A DNA stretch of 64,000 nt from Leptospira stimsonii (GCF_003545885.1 NZ_QHCT01000001.1:558001-622000); one strand, 5' to 3'; numbered from the stretch's first letter, positions 24,169 through 38,554 are shown. Made by a program: numbers and translations. Notes: generated by a model not told the origin, from the letters alone.

Positions 24169-25289
24169 TAAATTTTCATCGGCATAATCACGGAAATAAA
24201 TTCGGGGTCGGACGGATCTTTGAAAATCACTGGCGAACTGGAATCCGAGAATTCAATCTTTACTTCCGTATCGTCGATCGATCTAAAAATATCCATGAGG
24301 TATTCTCCTTTGAAGGCTATGGTCACTTCGTCTCCAGAGTATTCTATGGATTTGTTGATACTGGCTTCCGATGCGCCGAGAGTTTGTGCAAAGAAATTTA
24401 AATTGTTCTTCGTAAATGTGAGTCTTACTTGTCTCGAAGGTTCTTCAGCGGCTGTCATAACCTGTCTTAGAGAAACTTGAAATTCTTCTTTCGAAATCGA
24501 AGTGGAGAATTTTGTGCTCTTAGGGATAACTTGTTCGTAGTTCGGAAAATTTCCTTCAATCAATTTACATAAGAGTTCTATGTTATTTGCGGACGCATAA
24601 ATCTGACTATCGATCAAACCTATGTTACCGGTTTCCGACGTGGCGATCATCTTCGAAATTTCGCGAATTGCCTTTGCAGGAACGATAATCGATTCTTTGA
24701 ATTGTAAAGGTGCGGGAAGTGTTCTTTCAATCTTACAGAGTCTCCTTCCATCGGTTCCCACAAAGATTAATTTTGTTTCGTTCGGAATCATATAAAGACC
24801 GTTGAAAATAAATCTTTGATCTTCGTGCGCAATCGCATACGAAGTTTTACGGATCATATCATTGATCAGCGTACTTGGAAAGGAAGAGACTTGAGAAGAA
24901 TTGACTTTGGAAATCGTTTTAATTTCTTCGGCGTCCATTCCGGAAATTTTCGACTTGTAATCGTTTTTTCCGGACGCATCGGTAATATATGCGATCGAAG
25001 AATCTCCGTCGGATTCTTCTAAAGAAAGAATCGTTTCTTCAAAGTTAATCGTTTTAAAAAAACTGGAAAGTTGTTTTGCCGGTAAAGAAATACTTCCCGG
25101 TTGAATGACGTCCGCCGGAACTGAAGTTTTAATAGAGATTTCAAGATCCGTCGCAGAAAGGAAAACTTCTTTTCCTTCCGCCTCTATTTTAAGATTTGAT
25201 AATACAGATTTAATCTCTCTTGCGGAGATCACACCTTCAACAGCATGAATCGCTTTTAAGAATTCAGATGTGTTTATTTTTATTTTCAA
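24168..25289 (-). CDS. dnaN: DNA polymerase III beta subunit (sliding clamp)
   Basis: 373 residues with the three-domain clamp pattern. The start [22 protein letters not shown] and the conserved C-terminal VIMPMKI, which forms part of the partner-binding pocket, are typical. The clamp tethers PolIII and other factors to DNA. It lies downstream of dnaA on the same strand, separated by a 308-base gap that holds the putative origin. On its strand an AGGAGAA-type ribosome site is visible about 7 bases before the ATG. Confidence 0.97.
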   Translation of the reverse strand: MKIKINTSEFLKAIHAVEGVISAREIKSVLSNLKIEAEGKEVFLSATDLEISIKTSVPADVIQPGSISLPAKQLSSFFKTINFEETILSLEESDGDSSIAYITDASGKNDYKSKISGMDAEEIKTISKVNSSQVSSFPSTLINDMIRKTSYAIAHEDQRFIFNGLYMIPNETKLIFVGTDGRRLCKIERTLPAPLQFKESIIVPAKAIREISKMIATSETGNIGLIDSQIYASANNIELLCKLIEGNFPNYEQVIPKSTKFSTSISKEEFQVSLRQVMTAAEEPSRQVRLTFTKNNLNFFAQTLGASEASINKSIEYSGDEVTIAFKGEYLMDIFRSIDDTEVKIEFSDSSSPVIFKDPSDPEFISVIMPMKI

Positions 25290-25327
25290 TTTTGTTCTCC
25301 TAGTATCTTACTTAATTAAATAGATTC

Positions 25328-25377
<50 letters not shown>

Positions 25378-25378
25378 C

Positions 25379-25582
<204 letters not shown>

Positions 25583-25597
25583 ATCGTTCGGGAAGTT

Positions 25598-26923
<1,326 letters not shown>

Positions 26924-27245
26924 AGAAACAAAAACAAAAATTCTCTCTCACAAGAGATTTTTACGAGTGTGATTTGGATCGAATTCTCCAAATCGATTGA
27001 ATAGGGCTATTTTTCACTTCTCCTCCGGAGTCCCGGAGCTCGATGAATGAGAATACACTATTTTTGAAAGAACTCTTGTACTCAAATGAAAATTCCGGAA
27101 TCGGAAATTTCTCCGGAAAAAAGGAACAGTTTATGTATTGAATAATAAATTATGTCTCGAAAGAGATTTTTTGATAAATATCCGTTTCGTCTAACGTGCT
27201 TTATGTGATTGGTTAGGAATCTATATGTAAGAAATTGAATATAGC
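26924..27245 (-). promoter_or_regulatory. dnaA upstream region with GC hairpin
   Basis: A 322-base gap between holB and dnaA without a supported gene. At 27023-27038 the arms CTCCGG and CCGGAG flank the loop AGTC; it is the only GC-rich element in an otherwise AT-rich region. The most AT-rich part (27130-27180) has the best promoter-like composition for dnaA. No DnaA-box-like TTATNNACA site was seen here, so autoregulation by DnaA at this spot is not supported. Confidence 0.45.
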
Positions 27246-28184
27246 TTAGAGTGAGAGGTGAAAAAAGAGTCTCGAAAGTGCGAGTGTTTCCAGCCCGATG
27301 ATCTTTTTATGAATTTCAGCTTTGAATTGGAAGAGCGCTTCTATTTTAGAAATATGATTTGTATAGCCTGTTCTTGTGTATTCATAAATTAATAGAAGAC
27401 TTACGAGCTCTAAGAATTCCTTATATGAAAAATTTTCTTTCCATTCGGGATGTTCGTCTTTATAAGAATGGATCCAAGATTCTAATTTTAGTAAATCGAG
27501 TTGTGTTTCGATTTTATCTTTTATTTTTTCCTGAACCAATTCGATCACAGCCTTCGGACATTCAAAGGAAAGCATACTTCCTCCTTGAAAAGGAAGAATC
27601 GGAAGATCGAATTGTGAATGGATTTTATGAAGTGCATCTTGATTGAGATAATGAAACGGGACGCAGATCGCCCTACTTACGATCGTCTCCTTCAATTTAT
27701 CTAGATTATTGACTATGAATATGAATCGTGAAAAAGGGGGAGCTTCTTCCAACGATTTTAATAGCGCGGTTTCAGCTTCGTTCCCAATCAGAGAAGCATC
27801 CGGAAATACAATGAACCGAAATTTAGAAAGATGCGGTCTGTAGTTGAGTCGAGATCGAATCAACCAACGAATCGTAAATTCTTCCGGGTTCTCTTCACTT
27901 CCAATCGGAACGATTTTGCCGCTTTCTTCCGGAAAGCGGATGTAGTCCGGATGCGAATTGTGCATGAAAGCTTTGCAGGAAGCGCAGGTCCCGCAAGAAG
28001 TTCCTTCGAAACAAAGTACCTGTTTGATAAATCGTTCCGATGCTGATTCTTTTCCCGTTCCATCCGGTCCATGGAGAATCAAAAGAGGTGGAATCATCTC
28101 CGGCTTTGCTGAATATCTTTTTAAAAAAGTTAAGGCAATCTCTTGTCCTAAGATATCACCCAGTTGAAATGTCGGCGAAGTCAT
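27246..28184 (-). CDS. holB: DNA polymerase III subunit delta-prime-like
   Basis: 312 residues. It opens with LGDILGQEIALTFLKRY, then a Walker A-like GPDGTGKES (near 41-49), a zinc-binding type cluster CFEGTSCGTCASCKAF (near 59-74) and the clamp-loader motif LLKSLEEAPPFSRFIFIV (near 140-157) followed by KETIVSRAICVPF with the SRC-like arginine. These place it in the DnaX/HolB group and, given a full-length dnaX at 49 kb, delta-prime is the better call. The C-terminal collar region is divergent. It is 322 bases upstream of dnaA, in the same direction. Confidence 0.83.
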   Translation of the reverse strand: MTSPTFQLGDILGQEIALTFLKRYSAKPEMIPPLLILHGPDGTGKESASERFIKQVLCFEGTSCGTCASCKAFMHNSHPDYIRFPEESGKIVPIGSEENPEEFTIRWLIRSRLNYRPHLSKFRFIVFPDASLIGNEAETALLKSLEEAPPFSRFIFIVNNLDKLKETIVSRAICVPFHYLNQDALHKIHSQFDLPILPFQGGSMLSFECPKAVIELVQEKIKDKIETQLDLLKLESWIHSYKDEHPEWKENFSYKEFLELVSLLLIYEYTRTGYTNHISKIEALFQFKAEIHKKIIGLETLALSRLFFHLSL

Positions 28185-28191
28185 TTTTTGT

Positions 28192-29115
<924 letters not shown>

Positions 29116-29116
29116 A

Positions 29117-29158
<42 letters not shown>

Positions 29159-29257
29159 GTCGGGTCTCCTGTCGATTGCATCTTGTAATCAAAGACTCGT
29201 TACTTGCGAAACATCTTATTCTTAAATTTGAATCTATCTTCAGGAAGTTGAATCTCC

Positions 29258-31165
29258 ATGGTTGAATCCAAGACTCCATCCGTTTTTCCAAATCGTTTTG
29301 ACTGTATTGTTGTCGGCGCGGGGCACGCAGGTTCCGAAGCGGCTTACATTGCTTCGAGAGGCGGCGCTAAAACTTTACTGATCACGATGAACTTAGATAC
29401 GATCGGGCAGATGTCCTGTAACCCCGCCATCGGCGGTATCGCAAAAGGACATATGGTTCGAGAAGTGGATGCTCTTGGTGGATTGATGGGCAAGGTGATC
29501 GACCAAACAGGAATTCAATTCAAAATGTTAAACACCTCAAAGGGTCCGAGTGTCTGGGCACCGAGAGCGCAAGCTGAGAAGAAAGAATATCAACTTAAAG
29601 TAAAACATACGCTTGAAGCAGAGAAGAATCTTTCGATTCGACAAGACACAGTAGAAGAATTGTTGATTGAGAATGATTCCGTGATCGGAGTTAAGACCGG
29701 TCGTGGTTTCGAAATATATACGAATCATTTGATCTTAACTACGGGAACATTCTTATCCTCGCTAGTTCATATCGGGACATATCAAAATGAAAACGGAAGA
29801 TTGTGCGAGCCAACGGTGAAAGGGCTGTCGAAGTCGCTTGCAAAATACGATTTAAAGTTAGGGAGATTAAAGACAGGAACTCCTCCTAGAATTCATAAGA
29901 ATTCTGTGGACTTAAGTGTTCTTGCGATACAAGACGGAGACGCAAACCCTTCCCCGTTTTCTTTTTCTACCGATAAGATTACGAGAAGACAAATTCCTTG
30001 TTATATCACGTACACGAATTCTGAAACTCATAGGATCATTCATGAGAATCTAAATCTTTCTCCTATGTATTCCGGACAAATTCAGAGCACGGGACCACGC
30101 TATTGTCCTTCGATCGAAGATAAGATCGTAAGATTTGCGGATCGAGAAAGACATCAGGTTTTTTTGGAACCGGAAGGATATGAGACAGCGGAGATTTATC
30201 TCAACGGAGTTTCAACGAGTCTTCCTGAAGAAGTACAATGGAAACTCGTACGTTCTCTTAAAGGATTGGAAAACGCAGAGATTCTTAGACCGGGTTACGC
30301 GATCGAGTATGATTATGTTGATCCAACGGAATTGAAACCTACTTTAGAAACAAAAAAAATAAAAGGCCTTTATCACGCCGGACAAATCAATGGGACTACC
30401 GGTTATGAAGAGGCGGCGGCTCAAGGATTGGTCGCGGCGTATAGCGTTCTGAATTCTTTAAAGAATCACCCTCCCCTCTTGTTCAAAAGAAGTGAATCTT
30501 ATATCGGCGTATTGGTCGATGATCTCGTTCACAAAGGTGTTGAAGATCCCTATAGAATGTTCACTTCGCGCGCCGAACATCGACTTCTTCTGAGACAAGA
30601 CAATGCCGATCATCGACTGATGGAATACGGATATGAACTTGGACTCGTTGATCAAGTTTCCTTTGATCGAATGAAGGAAAAGTATGAAAGAGTCAATTCC
30701 GTTAGAGAAAAAATCTACCAAATTCCTCTGAAGCCTTCGGAAGAATTTCAAAGTCTTTTAGATCAAAAAGGAATCGCGAACTACAAGTTTGGTATGAAGT
30801 TGGATTCGTTTTTAAAAAGACCGGAAATTAAAATTACGGACGTCGAGTTTATGATTCCTGAAGTTCAATCTTGGTCGGAGTTGGATAAGAGTATTCTTGA
30901 GATGGAAATCAAGTATGAAGGTTATATCAAAAGAGAACTCGAGACCATTCAATGGAAGAGTAAATATTTGGATCTGAATATTCCCGAAGATTTGAGTTAT
31001 GATTCGATCGCCGGTTTGAAAAAGGAAGCCATTCAGAAATTAAAAACGCACAAACCGATGACACTTGAAAAAGCTTCCCAGATTTCAGGCGTGGATCCAA
31101 GCGATATCGATCTCCTTTTGTATCATATCAAAGGAAGAAAGAAGCAAGAGGCAGAAGCTTCCTAA
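29258..31165 (+). CDS. mnmG: tRNA uridine-5-carboxymethylaminomethyl modification enzyme MnmG (GidA)
   Basis: 635 residues, full length. The FAD motif [12 protein letters not shown] lies near residues 19-30, then [14 protein letters not shown] (near 55-68) and [10 protein letters not shown], and the second signature IEYDYVDP with [21 protein letters not shown] near 367-387. With MnmE it installs the cmnm5 group on U34 of tRNAs reading NNA/NNG codons. The classical gidA-gidB pairing next to the origin is interrupted here: rsmG (gidB) is 4.5 kb further on. AGGAAG precedes the start by 12 bases. Confidence 0.97.
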   Translation: MVESKTPSVFPNRFDCIVVGAGHAGSEAAYIASRGGAKTLLITMNLDTIGQMSCNPAIGGIAKGHMVREVDALGGLMGKVIDQTGIQFKMLNTSKGPSVWAPRAQAEKKEYQLKVKHTLEAEKNLSIRQDTVEELLIENDSVIGVKTGRGFEIYTNHLILTTGTFLSSLVHIGTYQNENGRLCEPTVKGLSKSLAKYDLKLGRLKTGTPPRIHKNSVDLSVLAIQDGDANPSPFSFSTDKITRRQIPCYITYTNSETHRIIHENLNLSPMYSGQIQSTGPRYCPSIEDKIVRFADRERHQVFLEPEGYETAEIYLNGVSTSLPEEVQWKLVRSLKGLENAEILRPGYAIEYDYVDPTELKPTLETKKIKGLYHAGQINGTTGYEEAAAQGLVAAYSVLNSLKNHPPLLFKRSESYIGVLVDDLVHKGVEDPYRMFTSRAEHRLLLRQDNADHRLMEYGYELGLVDQVSFDRMKEKYERVNSVREKIYQIPLKPSEEFQSLLDQKGIANYKFGMKLDSFLKRPEIKITDVEFMIPEVQSWSELDKSILEMEIKYEGYIKRELETIQWKSKYLDLNIPEDLSYDSIAGLKKEAIQKLKTHKPMTLEKASQISGVDPSDIDLLLYHIKGRKKQEAEAS

Positions 31166-31199
31166 AGTTTTCAACCGAATCTTGTCGGAACTCCGACCC

Positions 31200-31214
31200 G
31201 TTTCACATGAAACA
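31200..31214. other. parS-like site
   Basis: GTTTCACATGAAACA differs from the parS core GTTTCACGTGAAAC at one base (A for G at 31207). It sits between the mnmG stop and its terminator. The near-palindrome and the nearby parAB genes make ParB binding plausible, but weaker than at 32432. Confidence 0.55.
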
Positions 31215-31221
31215 TTTTTAG

Positions 31222-31250
31222 AAAACCCGGTTCTTGCCGGGTTTTTGTTT
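31222..31250 (+). terminator. Rho-independent terminator of mnmG
   Basis: Stem AAAACCCGG / CCGGGTTTT with loop TTCTTG, followed by further T residues, 56 bases after the mnmG stop. Confidence 0.9.
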
Positions 31251-32382
31251 TAGTGCTCCTCATCGGAATCGATTATGCTTATTTCTTTCAGACATTTCTA
31301 TACGAAGATCCGGAGCATTGAGTATCGTTCCGTATTTCAATTTTCTCCCGGTTGAATTTTTATTCATCGGTGCAAATCGAGAAGAGAAGATTGTCTATTC
31401 GCTACTCAGTTTTAACGGAAAAAGAGATTGAGAACAGAAGAACGGAGAAGAGTTTTTCTGTTATGATTATTTTACTTTGAAGTTCATTGATTTAAATGAA
31501 AGCGACGAAATGGAAATTTCAGATCACTACTTTACAAAAGTTCGAAGGTCAGGAAAAAACTATTCGGCTTGGAACCTTTAAAGTGTTTTTAGTACTCGCC
31601 TTTGATTCAGTTTTTTTACGTCGCTTGCTCCTATTACATTCTTCCTAACCTCGTTTAAATTTTCTGCACGGTCCGATCATTTGTAGAATTTCTCTCGGAA
31701 GAATTCTAGAAAAGTAAAAGCTACACCCTTGGATTCCAACTTTCTTTGTTTCGAGTTCTTTTTATTTATGAAAGAAAAGTGCAGAGGGAATGACCGCGAT
31801 CCATTTCGTTAAAACCTTGATGAACTTCCGAATGTCACATTCATTTTATAAGAATCGGATAAGCGAATTCAAAGTTTTGTTTCCGATGATCTGTCTCGCA
31901 TTCTTGAGATTTGAAACGCCAAATCATATCTACTTTTCTAAAACAAAGAGCGCATTCACTACAACGTTGATGTCGAAAGGAATCTTCTTTATTTCGCAAG
32001 ATGATCTTTCCGATTTACTGAAAGATGGAAGTGAATCTTTTAACATAGAACAAGGTCGGAACTTCGACGCGACTTAGGACGGTGGATTGAGGTTTTGTAT
32101 TTAATTCCGATCGCTTTTCTTTTCTTTCGCGCGATGGAATGACACGAGCTTTTTTAAGGAATAGTTTTGAATTTAAGATGCAAAAGATTCGAAACGATCT
32201 TACTTCCGGCTCTCCAAAAAAGAGCGTTCCATAGAGATCAAGAAGGATCTATTTTTCTCCGCGGCGAAGTATTTTGAAACCGTATCTTTGCCGCACTTTC
32301 GCGAATGAAATTGTGCCTGAATGCTAAAGAAATTTGTAGAAAGGAACCGAGTATTGTTCTCGGTCCATTCATTCCGGGTTCA
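31251..32382. other. gene-poor 1.1 kb region between two parS-like sites
   Basis: No gene could be supported over about 1.1 kb. The longest open frame (31790-32077, plus, 95 codons) has no ribosome site, signal or recognisable motif. The sequence is AT-rich with normal-looking codon-length fragments, as if it were eroded coding DNA. A weak hairpin ACCGAG/CTCGGT at 32346-32364 could end the minus-strand gene at 32383. The stretch is bounded by parS-like palindromes at 31200 and 32432, so it may be kept free as a centromere-like region. Confidence 0.5.
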
Positions 32383-33111
32383 CTATTTGTAGAATAGTTC
32401 GTGAGTCTTAAGAAGTTCCCACTTGTTGTTTTGTTTCACGTGAAACGTAAAGCTGATAAGCCGTCGATTGGAGTCGTAGTTCAACTGATTCTTTCGCTCC
32501 TGCTCTCCTTGCGTGTTGATCCTTGTAAGAAGATTTCCTTTCTCATCATACTCGAATTTAGTCGAAGCGATTTGTTTTTTTTCTTCGTTGTAAATGTTTT
32601 GAGTCAAGAGTTTAGGATTCTTTTCGTCTTGGATTAAGGAAAAGGTTTCGACTTCTTTTGATTCGGACCAACTCGTTTGTCCCGACCTTGCGAATTCTTT
32701 TTCCCAGCTGTTGATATTTGATTTTATTAACAGTTTGCCCTCTTTATCAAAGACTTCGATCAGATCAATCGACCCTTTCGGATTGTAACGAAAGGTTTTG
32801 GTTTCTATTAGAAGATTTTCTTTATTGAAGAGCTCTTCTCTTACAACTTTTCCGTCTTTGTATTGAAACTGGGTCGAGCCATCTGGCTTACCTTCTTCGT
32901 TCAAGTATGATTCTTTGATAAGCTTTCCATTCGAATCATAATCGTAGTTCGCAGTGTAGATCACTTTACCACTCGCATTCTTAACTACTTCTCTAACGGG
33001 ACCATTTAGAGAATTTCCGAAAACGAATTTGTCTAAGTGGGACCATTTTCCGGGAGTAACTGCAAATAGAAATCCAGGGAAAAACAAAAATAGAAATAGG
33101 ATTCGAATCAT
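32383..33111 (-). CDS. secreted YD-repeat-like protein, unknown
   Basis: 242 residues with a signal peptide (about 1-17, ending FLFA). The rest is a series of short beta-hairpin repeats of the form [38 protein letters not shown] and [18 protein letters not shown], which resemble YD/RHS or MORN-variant repeats. The function is unknown; such repeats often form extended extracellular beta structures. A near-perfect parS palindrome lies inside its last 70 bases, where it encodes Phe-His-Val-Lys. Confidence 0.8.
   Translation of the reverse strand: MIRILFLFLFFPGFLFAVTPGKWSHLDKFVFGNSLNGPVREVVKNASGKVIYTANYDYDSNGKLIKESYLNEEGKPDGSTQFQYKDGKVVREELFNKENLLIETKTFRYNPKGSIDLIEVFDKEGKLLIKSNINSWEKEFARSGQTSWSESKEVETFSLIQDEKNPKLLTQNIYNEEKKQIASTKFEYDEKGNLLTRINTQGEQERKNQLNYDSNRRLISFTFHVKQNNKWELLKTHELFYK
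32432..32447. other. parS: parS centromere-like site
   Basis: TGTTTCACGTGAAACG matches the widely conserved parS sequence TGTTTCACGTGAAACA at 15 of 16 bases, with a perfect 14-base palindromic core (32433-32446). It lies about 5 kb from parAB and 6 kb from the putative origin, as expected for chromosomal parS. Location inside a coding sequence is common for parS. Confidence 0.88.
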
Positions 33112-33264
33112 TCTATAACCTCTACCCTTTCATCATCGGAAAACTATCCAAAAGGATAACCTTCAATTCAATGAGCAGAAAATAAAAAGACGAAGAATGG
33201 AGGATTTAAAGCCTTGAAAGGAAATCAAGTGACGTTATTTTCTTCCGCACTGAGGAGAATACAG

Positions 33265-34719
33265 ATGAATTGGAAGAAGATCGGCTTAGGCTTTTTAGGA
33301 GCCTTGGTTCTATTTTTGCTTTATACGATTTTTATCACGGAGAAAGGAATCCAATCCTTAACTCCTAAAACGAAGTTTGAAGAAAAAGATTACGGAAAAA
33401 TCGCCGAAGAAGCCTCGAAAGATTTACAAACCTATCTAAGAATTAAAACCATTCGCGGAAATGAAAAACAGGCCGCATTATTTTTGAAGAGTCTTTTTGA
33501 TAAGCGAGGAATCAAAACGACGATCTTTGACGTTCCCGGTAAGCCGGAAAGAGCAAGTATCATGGCCGAGATCAAAGGGAGCGATTCTGAAGGAGGTTTG
33601 ATTCTCACAAATCACTTGGATGTTGTCGAAGTGAATGAAAGTGAATGGATCCATCCGCCTTTTTCCGGAGTGAGAGTTGGAGATAGAATTTATGGTCGGG
33701 GCGCCGTGGATACAAAGGGCTTAGGGATTATGGAACTCTACGCCTTCTTCTTAATTCATGATTCTGGAATAAAACTCAAAAAGAATCTGATGTATCTTGC
33801 AGTTTCCGATGAAGAAAGTCGTTCCGAGTTTGGAATGCGTTTCTTAATCGCAAATTACAGGAATATTTTTAAAGGATACGAATTTGTTCACAACGAAGGT
33901 GGAGTTGGAACGAAGGACGTCGTATTGAAAGGAAGCAAAATCTTCAATATTCAGCACGCAGAAAAAGGCGCCGTCTGGTTGGACTTGGAAAGCGAAGATA
34001 TTTCGGGACACGGAAGTACTCCCCCCGTTGAATATGCGGCTCTCAATCTGATAGATTTTCTTGAAGAAGTAAAGAAGATGAATCAGATCACGATCATCAA
34101 AGATGAAACGGCGTCGTTCTTCTATCAGATGGGGGAAGTTAGTCCGTTTCCGAATTCCTTCGTATTAAAAAGATCCCGAAATCCCTTGCTCGGAACTATC
34201 TTAAAGGGAGTCATTCAGACGAACAAACATTTGCGGGCGATGACAAGCAACTCCGTAAGCATAACCGGAGTCGATACGCATTACGCCGGAATCAATGTGA
34301 TTACTTCGAAGGCGAATGGAAGTATCGATATAAGAATTCTTCCTGGATTCAACGAAAACGAAGTCTATGAAACTGTGAAGAAGCTCGGTGAAAAATACAA
34401 AGTGAAAGTGACAGCGAGACATTTGGAACCTGGAACGACATCTCCCGTGGATTCAAAATACTTCAAAGTTCTTTCCGGCGTAGTAAAGCAAGTGGTTCCG
34501 GGTTCCGTGATCACACCTTTTTTGTCACCGGGAACAACGGATTCTTCTTATTTGAGATTAGCCGGCTTTAAATGTTATGGTTTGATTCCTTCTTTGATGA
34601 GTTCGGAAGAGATCGATGGAATTCACGGAAAGAACGAAAGTACGACGGTCGAGCATTTAAGAACCGGTATTGAGATTCTTCACAAATCGATTATCGAATT
34701 CAATAACGTCGAGGATTGA
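33265..34719 (+). CDS. M20 family peptidase, membrane-anchored
   Basis: 484 residues from the ATG at 33265, chosen because GAGGAG lies 10 bases upstream; an earlier start at 33214 would add 17 residues. One N-terminal membrane helix (about 6-24) is followed by an M20/M25/M40 fold: TNHLDVV with the metal-binding His, the catalytic Asp in [12 protein letters not shown], the Glu pair in [13 protein letters not shown] and a later HNEGG. The C-terminal ligand His is in GIHGKNEST. Members are di-zinc carboxypeptidases or aminoacylases; the substrate is unknown. The protein should face the periplasm. Confidence 0.88.
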   Translation: MNWKKIGLGFLGALVLFLLYTIFITEKGIQSLTPKTKFEEKDYGKIAEEASKDLQTYLRIKTIRGNEKQAALFLKSLFDKRGIKTTIFDVPGKPERASIMAEIKGSDSEGGLILTNHLDVVEVNESEWIHPPFSGVRVGDRIYGRGAVDTKGLGIMELYAFFLIHDSGIKLKKNLMYLAVSDEESRSEFGMRFLIANYRNIFKGYEFVHNEGGVGTKDVVLKGSKIFNIQHAEKGAVWLDLESEDISGHGSTPPVEYAALNLIDFLEEVKKMNQITIIKDETASFFYQMGEVSPFPNSFVLKRSRNPLLGTILKGVIQTNKHLRAMTSNSVSITGVDTHYAGINVITSKANGSIDIRILPGFNENEVYETVKKLGEKYKVKVTARHLEPGTTSPVDSKYFKVLSGVVKQVVPGSVITPFLSPGTTDSSYLRLAGFKCYGLIPSLMSSEEIDGIHGKNESTTVEHLRTGIEILHKSIIEFNNVED

Positions 34720-34730
34720 TTTTTTCTTCT

Positions 34731-34761
34731 GCACCAAGGCAAAACTTATTTGTCTTGGTGC
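34731..34761 (+). terminator. hairpin after the M20 peptidase gene
   Basis: A 13-base stem, GCACCAAGGCAAA against TTTGTCTTGGTGC with one G-T pair, and loop ACTTA, 11 bases after the stop. The T run that follows is weak (TCTTCCTTT), so termination may be partial. Confidence 0.6.
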
Positions 34762-35000
34762 TCTTCCTTTACATGGATATTCTATCTTAGAGGATCCTCT
34801 TCCGTTTCCAAAAGAACTACATCGATTCTGAAGGAAGAATTTAAAATGAGAATCGGGGGGAAGGAAAAATCTTCCGATAAGAATTGAAGAAAACCCTTTG
34901 ATATAGAAATCCGAACCATAAACCATCCAACATAGTTCTCCTGAAATTTTTGATCTGAAAGAAATCAAATTCTATCTCATAGATGAAAGAATTCTGACTT

Positions 35001-35444
35001 CTATTTTCTATCTTGATTGAAGTCATTAAAAACCAATCGAAGCTCTTTTAAGAGGATTAATAGATCCTGTCTCTTGTTTGTGGAAAAGTCTTGAAGAAGA
35101 GTTTCAAAATGACCGGTTATTTTTTTCGGCAACGTTTTCTCCAATCCCCGACCGGCCTTTGTCAGAGTAATGACCGTCGCTCGTTTGTCTTCATCGGAAA
35201 CCTCGCTCTTGACTAATTGATTCTGAACCATTCTCGCGACCATTCGAGAAGCGGATGGCGCATCTTGTAATGTTATATGGATGATTTCTTTTTGAGTCAG
35301 AGATTCTTTTTCCCACAGTGTTGCGAGAACTTGCCATTGTTCCGGAGTTAAGTTGTGGTCTCGAAGACAACGGGAAAGTTCCCGTCGAAAAAGCAACGCA
35401 ACACGATGGAGATTAAAACCGAGCTGATGATCCAGAATAAACAT
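35001..35444 (-). CDS. MarR family transcriptional regulator
   Basis: 147 residues with the winged-helix MarR pattern: LTPEQWQVLATLWEKESLTQKEI (residues about 31-53), the recognition region APSASRMVARMVQNQLVKSEV (near 63-83) and the wing DEDKRATVITLTKAG (near 85-99). It probably represses genes in response to small aromatic ligands or oxidation. It is transcribed away from rsmG and toward the M20 peptidase gene. No adjacent efflux gene points to a target, and no palindromic operator was recognised in the 249-base gap on its start side. Confidence 0.9.
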   Translation of the reverse strand: MFILDHQLGFNLHRVALLFRRELSRCLRDHNLTPEQWQVLATLWEKESLTQKEIIHITLQDAPSASRMVARMVQNQLVKSEVSDEDKRATVITLTKAGRGLEKTLPKKITGHFETLLQDFSTNKRQDLLILLKELRLVFNDFNQDRK

Positions 35445-35693
35445 GAGAAGAGTTTTCTTCTCTTCTTCCTAACGTCAAATATAATTGTTCAAACAAGTAA
35501 AAGATGTTAGGGAAGAATTCGATTCTTATATGAATGCTCTTTACGGTTCGAAAGAGTTTTAATTCTTCTTTGCCTGATTTTTGCGCAGTCATTGGATACG
35601 ATGGTTCTCTGTTGAAGAAGGTTTTCTTCGACAGAGAAGTTTCTTACTAAGAATCTGTAGAGACAAAGGAAAAGAAAATTCTACCTTAGTATC

Positions 35694-36435
<742 letters not shown>

Positions 36436-36458
<23 letters not shown>

Positions 36459-37197
36459 TAATCAAAAAGGTGGTGTCGGAAAAACGACAACCTCCATCAA
36501 TCTTGCGGCTAACCTTGCTTCGATCGGAAAGAGAGTTCTGATCATTGATATGGATCCTCAGGGAAATTCGGGATCCGGTCTCGGATTAGAAATCAATACT
36601 CTCGCAAAAACGTCTTACGAACTTCTCTTGGGGGAATCTTCTCCAAACGAATGTATTCAAAGAACGAACGTAAATAATCTTCACATCATTCCTTCGAACA
36701 TCAACTTGAGTGGCGCGGAAGCGGACCTCCTTGCTGAAGATGAAAGAGAATATAGATTGAAGAACGCAGTTTCGGAACTTCGTACTGAATACGATTACAT
36801 TCTCATCGATTGCCCGCCTTCTTTAGGAATTCTTACGATCAACGCTCTTTGTGCCGCGGACAGTGTGATGATTACTCTTCAAACCGAATACTTCGCCCTG
36901 GAAGGTTTAACCCAGCTTATGAAAATTATTTCTCTGGTTCAAAATCAATTAAACCCTTCATTAGAATTGGAAGGCGTTCTTCTTACGATGTTCGATAAGA
37001 GAACCAATCTTGCGAACCAAGTCGCCGAAGACGTGAAGTCTTATTTCAAAGATAAAGTTTATACTACGATTATTCCTAGAAATGTAAAATTAAGTGAGGC
37101 TCCTTCTTTTGGACAAACCATCATGAGCTATGATCCGGAAGGAGTTGGTGCTCAGAGTTATCGAAGTCTTGCTTTGGAAGTTGCAGGGAAGAATTAA
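36436..37197 (+). CDS. parA: chromosome partitioning ATPase ParA (Soj)
   Basis: 253 residues from the ATG at 36436 ([13 protein letters not shown]); a longer frame from 36385 is rejected because the P-loop must lie at the very N-terminus. The deviant Walker [18 protein letters not shown], the [10 protein letters not shown] motif and the C-terminal [16 protein letters not shown] are typical chromosomal ParA/Soj. It uses ATP-dependent nucleoid binding to move ParB-parS complexes. The gene lies inside the rsmG-parA-parB operon, two bases before parB. Confidence 0.96.
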
Positions 37198-37199
37198 CA

Positions 37200-38072
37200 A
37201 TGGCGATCAAACCCAAAGCCCTAGGGAGAGGCCTTGGAAATTTAATTCCGGTCAATGAAAATAAAACTCCGATGGATTCTTCCTCGGATGGAGCGCTTCG
37301 AGAAATTCGTATCAGTGAAATTCGACCGAATCCTGGTCAGCCGAGAAAAACGTTTTCGGAAGAATCTCTCAAAGAGCTTTCTGAAACGATCAAGGCCCAC
37401 GGTGTGATCCAACCGATCGTAGTGAAACAATTGGACGCGGGATATGAAATTATTTCCGGAGAACGACGTTATCGAGCCTGTAAGCTCGCGGGGTTTGTAA
37501 AAATTCCTGCAATCGTTAAGAATGTTTCTGAAAATCAGTCCATGGAAATGGCGATCATTGAAAACATCCAAAGGGAAGATCTAAATCCTATAGAAGAAGC
37601 GATCGCTTATAAGACACTCTCTGAAAAATTAAATCTGAAGATTACAGATATTTCGGCTCGCGTTGGAAAGAATCGCTCGACCATTTCGAATTTGATCCGT
37701 CTTTTACAATTGCCCGATTCCGTTCAGGATTTGATTAAGACCGGAAGAATTTCCGAAGGACACGCAAGGCCTCTTCTGTCTCTCGCCGATCGTAAAAAGA
37801 TCGAACAACTCGCCTATCAAATAGCGGAGAAAGGTTTAACCGCAAGACAAGTGGAGGAATTGGTTTCCAATCTTACCGATGAAAAACCGATTACAGAAAA
37901 GAAAAAAACCCGCAAAGACGTAAACATCGTGGACTTAGAAAATAAGTTTCGTAAAAAATATTCGATGAAAATCGAGATCGGTCACAACCAAGGATCCGGT
38001 AAGGGAAAGATGACGATCGTTTATCCAAACTTAGAAGCGATGGAAAAGATTTTGAACGCGTTGGGCCTTTAG
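37200..38072 (+). CDS. parB: chromosome partitioning protein ParB (Spo0J)
   Basis: 290 residues. The N-terminus [10 protein letters not shown] interacts with ParA in the family. The CTP-binding region contains [12 protein letters not shown] (near 85-96) and [13 protein letters not shown]; the helix-turn-helix is [23 protein letters not shown], followed by [12 protein letters not shown]. The C-terminal dimer domain ends NALGL. ParB loads at parS and spreads as a CTP-dependent clamp. The 3' 360 bases recur about 1 kb downstream in a broken copy. Confidence 0.96.
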   Translation: MAIKPKALGRGLGNLIPVNENKTPMDSSSDGALREIRISEIRPNPGQPRKTFSEESLKELSETIKAHGVIQPIVVKQLDAGYEIISGERRYRACKLAGFVKIPAIVKNVSENQSMEMAIIENIQREDLNPIEEAIAYKTLSEKLNLKITDISARVGKNRSTISNLIRLLQLPDSVQDLIKTGRISEGHARPLLSLADRKKIEQLAYQIAEKGLTARQVEELVSNLTDEKPITEKKKTRKDVNIVDLENKFRKKYSMKIEIGHNQGSGKGKMTIVYPNLEAMEKILNALGL

Positions 38073-38134
38073 AAACCAAAAGATTCGAACTTGGATAAAA
38101 TATAAATGACCCCATCAAAAAGAAGAATTGCGTT

Positions 38135-38554
38135 TTGTCCGATCATTTAGTTCTTATTTTAAGTTATATAAATTTATTCCGTAATTGGGAGCCAGCTATT
38201 AATTTTACGTTCACTTCTTTGATAGTGATCATTGTCCTAACTTTATATTTGAAATCGCCGGTAAAAGAAAGAGAGATGGAGAAACATTTTTACTTTTTCT
38301 CTTATTGGATCGATCTATTGATATTAATTTTGATTCCTTTGTTGTTGTATATTAAACTGGCGGATGCATATGACAAAGACAATCAATGGGGACCGATAAT
38401 ACTGGGTTTCGTTTTGAGCTTCATATTTATTTTCTACGTAGAATTGGATTCACGCTCTAAAAAGATTCGATTATTTTATTTTTTTATCCTTGCTTGCAGT
38501 AGCGCCTCATTGCTCGGTTTTCTTGACGTATTATTAGAATTTATTAATATTTAA
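38135..38554 (+). CDS. small membrane protein between parB and its partial duplicate
   Basis: 139 residues from a TTG at 38135-38137; no in-frame ATG exists earlier. Four hydrophobic segments (about 5-38, 50-72, 85-105 and 113-138) indicate an integral membrane protein. It has no recognised motif. The coding DNA looks more AT-rich than the neighbours. It lies exactly in the DNA that separates parB from the repeated parB tail, so it may have arrived with the event that created the duplication. The weak start makes the N-terminus uncertain. Confidence 0.55.
   Translation: MSDHLVLILSYINLFRNWEPAINFTFTSLIVIIVLTLYLKSPVKEREMEKHFYFFSYWIDLLILILIPLLLYIKLADAYDKDNQWGPIILGFVLSFIFIFYVELDSRSKKIRLFYFFILACSSASLLGFLDVLLEFINI

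Noticed and set aside
31790..32077. 95-codon plus-strand frame in the gene-poor region
   Set aside because: No ribosome site, no signal or motif, and the amino-acid make-up looks random; open by chance in AT-rich DNA.
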